Origin: RYN-428 sp035695715 | GTDB taxonomy: Bacteria; Planctomycetota; Phycisphaerae; Tepidisphaerales; Tepidisphaeraceae | Assembly: GCA_035695715.1 (NCBI GenBank) | Contig: DASRRM010000409.1 | Coordinates: 1 to 54,749, forward strand | DNA: 54,749 bases | Direction of reading: 5' to 3' | Shown here: one piece after another, positions 1 through 7,882 of the stretch | How positions within the stretch are numbered: position 1 is the stretch's first letter | Layout of the letters: every line of letters begins with the position of its first letter | The notes under the pieces: model-generated | Database searches by the model: none | What the model saw: the letters and a program-made list of their open reading frames with translations, nothing else | Told to the model about the DNA's origin: nothing | Program-made: the position numbers and the translations under genes

Positions 1-71
1 ATCCGCGTCCTCGCTTGCGCTCGTCCACGGCGTGGTTAGATCGAACTGTTTTTTGGCTAGGATGCTCCACC

Positions 72-830
72 ATGAACAAAACCGTCCTCAGTTTTCTGGC
101 CCATCCCGACGATGCCGAGTTTCTTTGCACCGGCACGCTAATCCGCCTGCAACAGCTTGGCTGGTCCGTCCATATTGCCTCGGCCACCGCCGGTGATTGC
201 GGCACGACGATTTATGACCGATTTCAGATCAGCGCCATCCGCACCGCCGAGAACGCCAAATCGGCCGGGCTGATTGGGGCGACGTATCACTGCCTTGGCG
301 AGGAAGATCTGATGGTCGTCTATGACAAGCCGACCATCCGCAAGACGTTGAATTTATTTCGGCGGATTGCCCCATCGCTGGTCTTCACTCACCCGGCCAA
401 GGATTATCACATGGATCACGAAGCCGTGTCGCTGCTGGCGCGGTGTGCCAGCTTCGGGTACGGCGCGCCCAATGCGTCGGAGTTTCCGCTGCTGGCGGGG
501 TCGGGGGTGCCGCACCTTTATTACTGCGACCCCGTGGAAGGCGTCGACCCGTTGGGTCATCCGGTTCAGCCGACAACGATCGTTGATATTTCTGAGCAGA
601 TGGAAACCAAGACCGCGATGCTGGCCTGTCACGCCAGCCAGCGCGAATGGCTCCGCTTGCATCATGGGACTGATGAATATCTCGATTCGATGCGGAAGTT
701 GTCAAAGGCGCGCGGGAAGCTCATCGACGTCAATTCCGCTGAAGGATTCGTGCAACACCGCGGACACGCATACCCGGGAGATGATCTGCTGGTGGAATTA
801 CTCGGCGCCCGGGCATGGTCACTTCAGTGA
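72..830 (+). CDS. PIG-L family deacetylase (LmbE-like)
   Basis: This is a zinc-dependent deacetylase of the PIG-L/LmbE superfamily, which typically removes acetyl groups from N-acetylglucosaminyl conjugates. The family signature HPDDAE is near the N-terminus (about residues 11-16) and supplies the first zinc ligands. A second histidine motif, HPAKDYHMDHEA, lies about residues 116-127. The protein has 252 residues, a normal length for the family, and no signal peptide, so it should be cytoplasmic. I chose the ATG at 72 because the family motif sits close to it; the frame is open upstream. The stop codon lies inside a palindrome (814-835). The gene is on the same strand as hpnC, 263 bp downstream. 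The substrate cannot be told; bacillithiol-type or hopanoid head-group deacetylation are possibilities only. Confidence 0.88.
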   Translation: MNKTVLSFLAHPDDAEFLCTGTLIRLQQLGWSVHIASATAGDCGTTIYDRFQISAIRTAENAKSAGLIGATYHCLGEEDLMVVYDKPTIRKTLNLFRRIAPSLVFTHPAKDYHMDHEAVSLLARCASFGYGAPNASEFPLLAGSGVPHLYYCDPVEGVDPLGHPVQPTTIVDISEQMETKTAMLACHASQREWLRLHHGTDEYLDSMRKLSKARGKLIDVNSAEGFVQHRGHAYPGDDLLVELLGARAWSLQ

Positions 831-877
831 CCATGTCTTGAGCGCGCTCGTCAAAGGTGGTCACTGAAGTGACCACC
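814..877. repeat. Pair of 22-bp palindromes
   Basis: Two palindromes share the core GGTCACT/AGTGACC. The first (814-835) has perfect 10-bp arms around TC and contains the stop codon of the PIG-L gene. The second (856-877) has perfect 10-bp arms around GA. They are 20 bp apart. They could be a repeat-family pair, an operator pair, or hairpins that protect the transcript end. No U-tract follows, so a classical terminator is unlikely. Confidence 0.75.
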
Positions 878-1093
878 CCGGCCCAAAAGCCCATGTCCAC
901 GTTCGGGATAATCCCCGGTTGCATCTTCACTGAGCCCTGAACCCTCAACCCCGAACCCTTTCCCAAAAGGCGCAAGCGACGCTTTACGTTGCCAAAACAA
1001 TTGATTGCCGTTACTGTCCAGAGCGTTGGAAGGTGTCCGCTTTAAGCCTGTCCTGTTGGGCTCGCCGGCGGAAAGCTTGTCGGAACATAAGGG

Positions 1094-2065
1094 ATGGACC
1101 ACGCCTTTATCTCCAGTGACGCATGCGCCACGGCTTGGGCCGCGCCAAACAGCGCGCTGCCGGCCACGGTTCGGATGGCGTTTGAGCCTGTCACAGATAC
1201 CGCCGCAGCCGAGACTTACACGCGCCAGCTTGCCCGTTCGCATTACGAAAATTTCTCGGTGATCTCGATCCTGCTGCCGCGCCGGCTTCGGCAGGATTTC
1301 TGTAATGTCTATGCGTTTTGTCGGACGGCCGACGACCTTGGCGATGAGGTTGCCGATCGCCAGAAAGCCACCGGCTTTCTCCGCTCGTTTCGGAACCAGA
1401 CACAGGCCTGTTATAAAGGTGAGGCGACCACCGCCGTTTTTGTGGCCCTGTCCGGCACCATCGAGCGGCACGATATTCCGATCGAGCCGTTTCTCGACCT
1501 GATCGACGCCTTCGAGCAGGACCAGCGGATCGACCGGTACGAAACGTACGAACAGCTTCTGGACTATTGCCGTCGCAGTGCAAATCCCGTCGGACGGCTG
1601 GTTCTCTATATGAGTGGGTATCGCGATGAGGTCCGCCAGCGGCTCTCCGATGCGACCTGCACGGCACTTCAACTGGCAAATTTCTGGCAGGATGTGCGGC
1701 GCGACATCGACGAACGCGACCGGATTTACCTACCGGCCGACTCGCAAAAGCGCTTTGGCGTTAGCGAAGAGCAGATCAAAGAGCGCCGGTGCGACGACAA
1801 TTTTCGCCGGCTGATCGAATTTGAAACGGATCGGACCGAGACGTTGTTTAAGGAAGGAGACGGCCTGTTGCCGATGCTCGATAACAGGGTGCGCCCGCAG
1901 ATTACCTTGTTCGGCAAAGGAGGCCGGGCGGTTCTGACGGCCATCCGCCGACAGGGATACGACACCCTGACGCGCCGGCCAAGGCTCTCACGGTTGCAAA
2001 AAGCCGGACTCGTGGCATCGGCGCTGGGCGCTGTGCTGGCCGGCAAACTGACCGGGAGAGGCTAG
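1094..2065 (+). CDS. hpnC: HpnC-type squalene biosynthesis synthase (hydroxysqualene synthase)
   Basis: This is a trans-isoprenyl diphosphate synthase of the squalene/phytoene synthase fold. In the HpnCDE route HpnC converts presqualene diphosphate to hydroxysqualene. The first aspartate-rich motif is CRTADDLGDE (about residues 76-85). The second is NFWQDVRRDID (about residues 196-206), and the NFWQDV form is typical of HpnC. The protein has 323 residues from the ATG at 1094. An in-frame ATG at 1175 would remove 27 poorly conserved residues and is also possible, since neither start has a well-spaced Shine-Dalgarno. The stop is 3 bp before hpnD, so the two genes are surely one transcript. Confidence is high for the family and good for the HpnC subtype because of gene order. 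Confidence 0.92.
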   Translation: MDHAFISSDACATAWAAPNSALPATVRMAFEPVTDTAAAETYTRQLARSHYENFSVISILLPRRLRQDFCNVYAFCRTADDLGDEVADRQKATGFLRSFRNQTQACYKGEATTAVFVALSGTIERHDIPIEPFLDLIDAFEQDQRIDRYETYEQLLDYCRRSANPVGRLVLYMSGYRDEVRQRLSDATCTALQLANFWQDVRRDIDERDRIYLPADSQKRFGVSEEQIKERRCDDNFRRLIEFETDRTETLFKEGDGLLPMLDNRVRPQITLFGKGGRAVLTAIRRQGYDTLTRRPRLSRLQKAGLVASALGAVLAGKLTGRG

Positions 2066-2068
2066 ATT

Positions 2069-2959
2069 ATGACGGTATCGCTCGCCAGAACCGACCCCTT
2101 CACCCTCGCCCGCTCGCATTATTACTGCGAGCAGCTCACCCGCGCACAGGCTCGCAACTTTTACTACGGCCTAAAGCTCCTTCCCGAACCCAAGCGCTCG
2201 GCCATGTTTGCCCTCTATGCCTGGATGCGCCTTGTCGACGATATCGCCGACGATGAAGATGGCCGGTCGATTGCGCAACGGCTTGACGACCTGGAATCGT
2301 GGCGATTGCAAACCCATGCCGTGCTGGATGGCCAACTCCCCGATACGACCCACGAATTATGGCCCGCCTTTGCCAACATGGTATGGCGGCATAGTCTTTC
2401 GCCGCGAATTTTTGACGAAGTGATTGCCGGCCAGCGGCAGGATCTTCAGCCGACGCCGTTCGAGTCATTCGAGCCGCTGAACGAATATTGCTATCGCGTT
2501 GCCGGCGTGGTCGGCCTGGCCAGCATCTTCGTCTGGGGCTTTGATGGCGGCACTGAAACCGAACAACTGGCCATCGAGCGTGGCGTGGCGTTCCAGCTCA
2601 CCAATATCCTGCGCGACCTTCGCGAAGACGCCGGCCGCGGCCGGATGTATCTGCCGCAGGACGAACTGGCCTCGGCCGGCATCGATCTGGAGGAAATCCG
2701 CAGCGAGCAGGGGGGCGAAAAGTTTCGCCAGATGATGCGCTTCCAGATCGAGCGTGCCGAGGCGTACTACGAAAAATCATCCTCCCTCGAAAAGTACATT
2801 TCCCGAGAATGCCGCCCGACGCTGATCGCCATGACGGATATCTACCGCGGGCTGCTGGCCAAAATCGCCGATGAGCCGGAACGCGTGCTGCATGAAAGGG
2901 TGAGTTTGTCGCTGTTTTCCAAGCTGCGAATCGGATGGCGGGCGTCGAGGATCAGATAG
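2069..2959 (+). CDS. hpnD: HpnD presqualene diphosphate synthase
   Basis: This squalene/phytoene synthase family enzyme should condense two farnesyl diphosphates to presqualene diphosphate, the first committed step to squalene. Visible motifs are YYGLKLLP and AMFALYAWMRLVDDIADDEDG in the N-terminal third (first Asp-rich motif) and QLTNILRDLREDAGRGRMYLP (second Asp-rich motif, about residues 177-197). The length of 296 residues is normal. It follows hpnC after 3 bp, and hpnE lies 570 bp downstream, beyond an opposite-strand insertion of an MNT gene. The paralogue upstream carries the HpnC-specific NFWQDV, which makes this gene the HpnD member. Confidence 0.93.
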   Translation: MTVSLARTDPFTLARSHYYCEQLTRAQARNFYYGLKLLPEPKRSAMFALYAWMRLVDDIADDEDGRSIAQRLDDLESWRLQTHAVLDGQLPDTTHELWPAFANMVWRHSLSPRIFDEVIAGQRQDLQPTPFESFEPLNEYCYRVAGVVGLASIFVWGFDGGTETEQLAIERGVAFQLTNILRDLREDAGRGRMYLPQDELASAGIDLEEIRSEQGGEKFRQMMRFQIERAEAYYEKSSSLEKYISRECRPTLIAMTDIYRGLLAKIADEPERVLHERVSLSLFSKLRIGWRASRIR

Positions 2960-3027
2960 GAATGGTGCTTGGGCGAAGAATTTATTCGCGGAGCAACTGC
3001 TCTACCTCGGCCAGTAACTTTCTTGCC

Positions 3028-3336
3028 TCAGGCTGCATACAGGGTAACCCTTTGTCGATTTGCAACCTGAAGAAAATACGGATTTTTCGCGGCGTGGAGA
3101 CTGGTAAGATCGACGTCGTAACCGAGGAGAGCCTGCAGGTCCTCCTGCAACCCGAACCATTGGTCCGCGATTGTCGGGGATTCGTAGGAAAGAAACTCCA
3201 CGAAGAAATCCAGGTCACTACGACTTGCATCGAAGTGAGAACCGGCCGCGGACCCAAAAAGTTCCAACCGCCGGACGTGGTGCCGCTCGCAGATTGAGCG
3301 AATTTCGCCACGATGTTGTTCGATCAAGGGTAGCAT
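3028..3336 (-). CDS. Minimal nucleotidyltransferase (MNT) domain protein
   Basis: This is a small protein of about 102 residues of the pol-beta-like minimal nucleotidyltransferase family. The family motif GSxxGxxxxxxSDLDFFVEF is present (LFGSAAGSHFDASRSDLDF, about residues 26-44) with both metal-binding aspartates. Such proteins are usually antitoxins next to HEPN-domain toxins, which they can AMPylate. I see no HEPN gene on either side, so this copy looks orphaned. It is on the minus strand between hpnD and hpnE and interrupts an otherwise co-directional pathway cluster. I chose the ATG at 3336; an in-frame GTG at 3366 would add 10 residues. Its stop is 68 bp from the hpnD stop, so the two genes converge. 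Confidence 0.8.
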   Translation of the reverse strand: MLPLIEQHRGEIRSICERHHVRRLELFGSAAGSHFDASRSDLDFFVEFLSYESPTIADQWFGLQEDLQALLGYDVDLTSLHAAKNPYFLQVANRQRVTLYAA

Positions 3337-3532
3337 GTTCTTGAATTGTAATCGCAGACGCCTCACATGTCTTGCTGTTCCGCCTCATGCACAATAATGT
3401 TTCGGCGTCCGATCTTAAACGCGAATGCCAAATTCTCGCGTGAGGATGCTCAGGACGCAGTAAGTAACTTGATTGCGCCATCGGTCAGTTTGAGCACGGA
3501 ACTAATGGACGAACGAAAAGCCGAGGCCAGTC

Positions 3533-4987
3533 GTGAATAGCGCCAGCAAATCGGCGGATAGGATACCGTTTATCCCTACGCGCACTGGTCGCCCACCCCA
3601 AATCCTCATCGTCGGTGGCGGTCTGGCCGGCATGGCGGTCGCGGTGGCATTGGAAGCCGCCGGCGCGTCGGTCACGCTTCTCGAATCGCGCAAGTCGCTC
3701 GGCGGCCGGGCCAGTTCATTTGAAGATCCGCAGAGCGGCGAAACTCTCGACAACTGCCAGCACGTTTTGCTCGGCTGCTGCACCAACCTGCTCGACTTTT
3801 ATCGACGCCTGGGCGTTTCGCATCTCATCAAATACCAGCGCACCGTTCATTTCGTCGACCCGCACGGCAGGCAACACCATCTCACCGGCATTCGCGGCAT
3901 GCCCGCGCCGCTGCACCTCGGACCCTCGATGGCGCGATTCAGCGCCCTGACGCTTCGCGAGCGAATCGCGGCCTCGCGCGCGATGCTGGCGATGATGCGG
4001 CTCGGGAAAGCCGGCCGGCTGGCGTTAGGGGACATGCCATTCGGTCAATGGCTGGACGAGCATCATCAGCCGTCCGCGCTGGTTGAGAAACTGTACGATC
4101 CGATTCTGATCGGGTCGCTGAATGAAGAGTGCCGCAAGGCATCGGCGGCGTATGCGATCCAGGTGTTTCAGGATGCCATGCTGGCGCACGAAGCGGGATA
4201 CGTGATCGGCCTTCCCGCCTGCCCGTTGGGTGAATTGTACGCGAAGCTCCCCTGCAAGGACGTGCGCCTCGGCACACGCGTGGCCGAGATTCGCTTCATC
4301 GAGGGCTGCGCGGCCGGGGTGGAGCTTTCCACCGGCGAGTTTCTCCCGGCCGACGCGGTGGTTCTGGCCACCAATTATCACGCCGTCATGCGCTGGGTGC
4401 CGCCGGAACTCGCCGAGCGCGATTCGCGCTTCGCGCACCTGGATGAGTTGCAAAGTGTCCCCATTCTCGGCGCGCATCTTTGGTTCGATCGGCCCATCCT
4501 CCACAACAGCCATGCAGCTTTTCTCAAAGGTCCGCTGCAATGGCTCTTCAAGAAGGATGCCGAGGGAAAAGCCGTGCATGGCGTCATCAGCGCCGCCCGG
4601 CAATGGCTCGATGTCCCTCGGGACGAAGCCCTTAGGCAATTCGAGCAGCAAATCCGCGAAGTTTTTCCCCACGCCCGCGCCGCCAGACTCCTTCGCGGCG
4701 TCACCGTCATCGAAAAGCGCGCCACCTTTTCCCCACTGCCCGGCATCGACCGCCTGCGCCCTCAACAAGCCCCTCCGCCAGGCGGCATCGAAAACCTTTA
4801 TCTCGCCGGCGACTACACCCTCAGCGGCTGGCCCGCCACCATGGAAGGCGCGGTGCGCAGCGGATACTTGGCGGCGTCGGCGATTGCCCGCGCGATGTCC
4901 GCGCGTCTCCCCTCGACCGCGCCGCGATCATTTCTCGTCGATGATCTCCCGGTGCAATGGCCGGCGCGATGGTTGGGATTGAAGTGA
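3533..4987 (+). CDS. hpnE: HpnE hydroxysqualene dehydroxylase (FAD-dependent)
   Basis: This FAD-dependent amine-oxidase/phytoene-desaturase-like protein should reduce hydroxysqualene to squalene, the last step of the HpnCDE route. An N-terminal Rossmann dinucleotide motif, VGGGLAGMAVAVALEAAG (about residues 25-42), is followed by the LESRKSLGGRASSF segment typical of this superfamily. The C-terminal FAD-contact motif NLYLAGDYTLSGWPATMEGA is also present (about residues 421-440). Length is 484 residues, slightly longer than many HpnE proteins because of about 20 extra N-terminal residues. The start is a GTG with a GAGG element about 6 nt upstream. Gene order hpnC-hpnD-hpnE supports the subtype. 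Confidence 0.92.
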   Translation: MNSASKSADRIPFIPTRTGRPPQILIVGGGLAGMAVAVALEAAGASVTLLESRKSLGGRASSFEDPQSGETLDNCQHVLLGCCTNLLDFYRRLGVSHLIKYQRTVHFVDPHGRQHHLTGIRGMPAPLHLGPSMARFSALTLRERIAASRAMLAMMRLGKAGRLALGDMPFGQWLDEHHQPSALVEKLYDPILIGSLNEECRKASAAYAIQVFQDAMLAHEAGYVIGLPACPLGELYAKLPCKDVRLGTRVAEIRFIEGCAAGVELSTGEFLPADAVVLATNYHAVMRWVPPELAERDSRFAHLDELQSVPILGAHLWFDRPILHNSHAAFLKGPLQWLFKKDAEGKAVHGVISAARQWLDVPRDEALRQFEQQIREVFPHARAARLLRGVTVIEKRATFSPLPGIDRLRPQQAPPPGGIENLYLAGDYTLSGWPATMEGAVRSGYLAASAIARAMSARLPSTAPRSFLVDDLPVQWPARWLGLK

Positions 4988-5252
4988 TATCAGCGCATTC
5001 GCAGAGCCGATCCGGATTGCGAAAGCGTGCTTCGCGCGGTCGCTGGACGTCGCTTGCGATTTCGCGATTCATCCGGAAAACCGGTCCGATCGCTGTGCCG
5101 ACCGACCCATGCTGCAAGCAGCATGGGCGTTAACAGGTTGACTTTATTGATGACCACTACAATTACCGTGACCGCAACTCAAATCCACTGACTTGCCCCA
5201 ACACTCCGCTCCTGTCACAATTCCCCGCTCGTGTCCAAGTCCCAAACCATAC

Positions 5253-5258
5253 AGGAGG
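5253..5258 (+). promoter_or_regulatory. Ribosome binding site fixing a GTG start
   Basis: A perfect AGGAGG lies 6 nt before the GTG at 5265. It favours that GTG, followed by a clean signal peptide, over the in-frame ATG at 5193. Confidence 0.8.
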
Positions 5259-5264
5259 AACCCC

Positions 5265-5948
5265 GTGAGATTTCCATTTTCCCGCATCGCCACCGCTCTC
5301 ATTGGCGGCGCTTTGCTTCTCGCCTTCGGCGGCGCAGCCGACGAACCCAAAACCCCCGCTACCCCCGCGCCGGACAAAGACGGGTTTGTGAGCCTCTTCG
5401 ACGGCAAAACCCTCGACGGCTGGAAGATCGGCGACAACGCCAATTCCTGGTCGGTGAAGGACGGTGAAATCGTCGTTCACGGTCCCGGCCCGGCTCATCT
5501 CTTTTACGATGGCCCGATCCACAACCACGACTGGAAGAATTTCCACCTGAAGGCCGAGGTGATGACCTATCCCCACGCCAACTCCGGCATCTATTTCCAC
5601 ACGACCTACCAGGAAAAAGGCTGGCCCGATGACGGCTTCGAAGCCCAGATCAACTGCACCCACACCGACTGGAAAAAGACCGGCAGCCTGTATGACGTGG
5701 TGGATATCAAAGACCCGCACCAGGTCGACAACAAGTGGTTCCTCTATGAAGTGATCGTCAAGGGCGACCACGTCACGCTGAAAATCGATGGCAACGTGGT
5801 CAACGAATGGACCCAGCCCGAAGGGTATAAGCCGACCAAGGGCCATAAGGGCCGCTATCTGCATCACGGCACCATCGCCCTTCAAGGCCACGATCCGGGA
5901 AGCGAATGCCATTTCAAGAGCGTGCTGATTATGCCGCTGGATGATTAA
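5265..5948 (+). CDS. Exported DUF1080 protein (3-keto-disaccharide hydrolase fold)
   Basis: This is a secreted single-domain DUF1080 protein. From the GTG start, residues 1-26 form a signal peptide (basic start, then IATALIGGALLLAFGGAA). The DUF1080 domain fills the rest, opening with the family hallmark GFVSLFDGKTLDGWK and followed by WSVKDGEIV and the NSGIYFHT segment. It ends with a GTIALQGHDPGSECHFKSV motif typical of the family C-terminus. Length is 227 residues. Members have a concanavalin-like jelly-roll fold; some hydrolyse 3-keto-glycosides, but most planctomycete paralogues are uncharacterised. It is monocistronic and sits within the hopanoid region without an obvious link to it. 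Confidence 0.92.
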   Translation: MRFPFSRIATALIGGALLLAFGGAADEPKTPATPAPDKDGFVSLFDGKTLDGWKIGDNANSWSVKDGEIVVHGPGPAHLFYDGPIHNHDWKNFHLKAEVMTYPHANSGIYFHTTYQEKGWPDDGFEAQINCTHTDWKKTGSLYDVVDIKDPHQVDNKWFLYEVIVKGDHVTLKIDGNVVNEWTQPEGYKPTKGHKGRYLHHGTIALQGHDPGSECHFKSVLIMPLDD

Positions 5949-6059
5949 TCCTTCAACGTAATTGTCGAAGGGGGCGTGGAAGCTCGCGAAGGCGCGAAGT
6001 TGCGAAGACAAACGCGAAGAAGATAGAGAAACATGGATTCGATTGGCACTTCCCGCAAC

Positions 6060-6168
6060 ATCAAATGCGAAAACGCCACAGATCAGCACAGATGAACACG
6101 GATAAGACCGATGCAGTCAAGCTTTATCTGGGTTCATCTGTGTGAATCTGTGGCGATATCGCATTCGC
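6060..6168. repeat. Imperfect inverted repeat, CACAGATGAACACGGAT type
   Basis: A left arm near 6060-6104 and a right arm near 6124-6168 pair imperfectly over about 44 bp. The best-matching core is GCCACAGAT..CACAGATGAAC. The repeat lies between the convergent DUF1080 gene and the aminotransferase gene, so a transcript from either side would form a long hairpin. A related but distinct repeat is at 19573-19673. Confidence 0.7.
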
Positions 6169-6243
6169 TTCAGTTTCGGCCTCGCCACGCTGAGCAAGTT
6201 CGCGAGTTCTGTCTTCTCGCCGCCCGACCTGCATCTTTCCAAA

Positions 6244-7629
6244 TCACGTCAGCATCGTGCGCTTGGCCAGACCCGTCACCGTTTCCCATGCGGCCCCGGG
6301 GAAGCGCGTGGTGTCGACCAGCACATCTTCCATCGCGGTCAGGAACCAATCCATGTCCTCCTTCGTCACCGTCATCGGCGGAAGGAATTTGATCACCTCC
6401 GTGTGATACCCGGCCACCTGCGTCAGGATGTGATGCTTCTGCAAGAGGGGGATGATGACCATCTGCCCGAACACGCCGAAGTTCAGCTTGTGGAGCATGT
6501 CCCACGCCATTTTCAGCTTGAAGTTGCTGTCGGGGCGGGCGAAGTCGATGCCGAACATCAATCCTTTGCCGCGAACATCGGAGACGAACGGGCATTTTTT
6601 GGAAATTTCCCGTAGCCGATTGATGGTGTATTCGCCCATGGCGGCGGCGTTTTCCACCAGCTTGTCTTCCTCGATTACATACAAGCTCGCCAACGCCGCG
6701 GCCATCGCCATGTCGTTCTGGCCAAACGTATTGGAATGAACCACGCATCGTTCCATGGAGTCGAACACGCAATCCATGATTCGCGGCCGGGTAATCACCG
6801 CGCCCACCGGCACATATCCGCCGGACAGTGCCTTTGCCACGCAAATAATATCCGGCTCAACCTCCGGCCAATATTGATAGGTGAACCACTTCCCCGTTCG
6901 CCCCAGGCCGCACTGCACTTCGTCGCAGACTAGCAATGTGCCGAACTTTCGGCACAGGCGCTGCGCCTCGACGAGATAACCATCCGCCACCACCTCGCAG
7001 GTTTTTCCCTGCACCGGTTCGACGATGAACGCGGCGACTTTTTTGGTGGATAGTGCTTTTTCCAGGGCCGGCAGATCATTGAACGGAATCATCTGCGTGC
7101 CCGGCATCAATTCGCCAAATCGGGCGCGGAAAAAATCTGAACCGTTGAGGGCAAGCGAGCCGGTGCTTAAGCCATGGAAGGCATGGTCGCAGTAAACGAT
7201 TCCCTGGCGGCCGGTGGCGCAGCGGGAAAACTTGATGGCGGTTTCGATCGATTCTGTTCCGCTGTTGCAGAAGAAAACGCGCGACAGGTTTTCCGAAGTG
7301 TGCTTCGTCAGCATTTCTGCGACAAGCCCGCTTAGAAGGCTGCAATCCATCCGCACCAGGTTCGGCAAACTCTTCTCCATCACCTGCTGCAGGATTGCCT
7401 TCACCTTCGGATGATTCCGCCCCAGCGCAAAAACGCCCCAGCCGGTCAGAAAATCGAGGTATTTGGTTCCCTCGGCATCCCACAGATACGCGCCCTCGCC
7501 GCGCACATATCCCTTGTCAAACCCGATCGCCTTCAGCACTTTCACGAAGGCGGGGTTGATATGCTCGGCATGAAGCTCGTACTCCCTGCCGCGATGTTGT
7601 TCCAGCCACGCAAAAAAGTCGGTATGCAT
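6244..7629 (-). CDS. Class III PLP aminotransferase, HpnO-like
   Basis: This is a fold-type I class III aminotransferase of 461 residues. Seen in order are RGEGAYLWDAEGTKYLDFLTG, NSGTESIETAIK (phosphate-binding loop), FHGLSTGSLAL, VCDEVQCGLGRTGK (the Asp that contacts the PLP ring nitrogen), and CVAKALSGGYVPVGAV, which carries the Schiff-base lysine. It lies next to squalene-hopene cyclase, divergently transcribed from it. HpnO aminotransferases form aminobacteriohopanetriol from hopanoid intermediates, so that is the likely role here, but the assignment rests on context as much as on sequence. An ornithine/acetylornithine-type activity is the main alternative. No signal peptide is visible. 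Confidence 0.85.
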   Translation of the reverse strand: MHTDFFAWLEQHRGREYELHAEHINPAFVKVLKAIGFDKGYVRGEGAYLWDAEGTKYLDFLTGWGVFALGRNHPKVKAILQQVMEKSLPNLVRMDCSLLSGLVAEMLTKHTSENLSRVFFCNSGTESIETAIKFSRCATGRQGIVYCDHAFHGLSTGSLALNGSDFFRARFGELMPGTQMIPFNDLPALEKALSTKKVAAFIVEPVQGKTCEVVADGYLVEAQRLCRKFGTLLVCDEVQCGLGRTGKWFTYQYWPEVEPDIICVAKALSGGYVPVGAVITRPRIMDCVFDSMERCVVHSNTFGQNDMAMAAALASLYVIEEDKLVENAAAMGEYTINRLREISKKCPFVSDVRGKGLMFGIDFARPDSNFKLKMAWDMLHKLNFGVFGQMVIIPLLQKHHILTQVAGYHTEVIKFLPPMTVTKEDMDWFLTAMEDVLVDTTRFPGAAWETVTGLAKRTMLT

Positions 7630-7742
7630 CCGTCAAACCCTGTACAGCCGTTAAAATCGGCCCATTCGACATGAACGGGCGGGTGATTATACCGATAACA
7701 TCGGCGTTTGCCCGATATAGACTGCTGTGGTAGAAAAACGGT

Positions 7743-7876
7743 CAGTGGCATGGGCTTCCAGCCCATGCTTTTTCTTACCCCAGTGGCATGGGCTTCCAGC
7801 CTATGCTTTTCTTTGTTGATTTGGGTACCGCGTTTCAACAGAAAGCTAAAACATGGGCTGGCAGCCCATGCCATGT
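7743..7876. repeat. GGCATGGGCT-AGCCCATGC repeat cluster, three copies
   Basis: Copies at 7743-7775 and 7781-7813 are direct repeats of about 33 bp (CAGTGGCATGGGCTTCCAGC then CCATGC and a T-rich tail). A third copy at 7851-7876 is inverted. Each is itself a palindrome (ATGGGCT/AGCCCAT). The inverted copy overlaps an alternative upstream start of the cyclase gene. The repeat sits in the divergent promoter region between the aminotransferase and shc. A related palindrome lies within dnaG at 37508-37526. Confidence 0.75.
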
Positions 7877-7882
7877 AAGAAA

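Noticed and set aside
3367..3532. Search for a HEPN toxin partner of the MNT gene
   Set aside because: All minus-strand frames are broken by stops within 30 codons; only a short unrecognised fragment ending HEAEQQDM was found.
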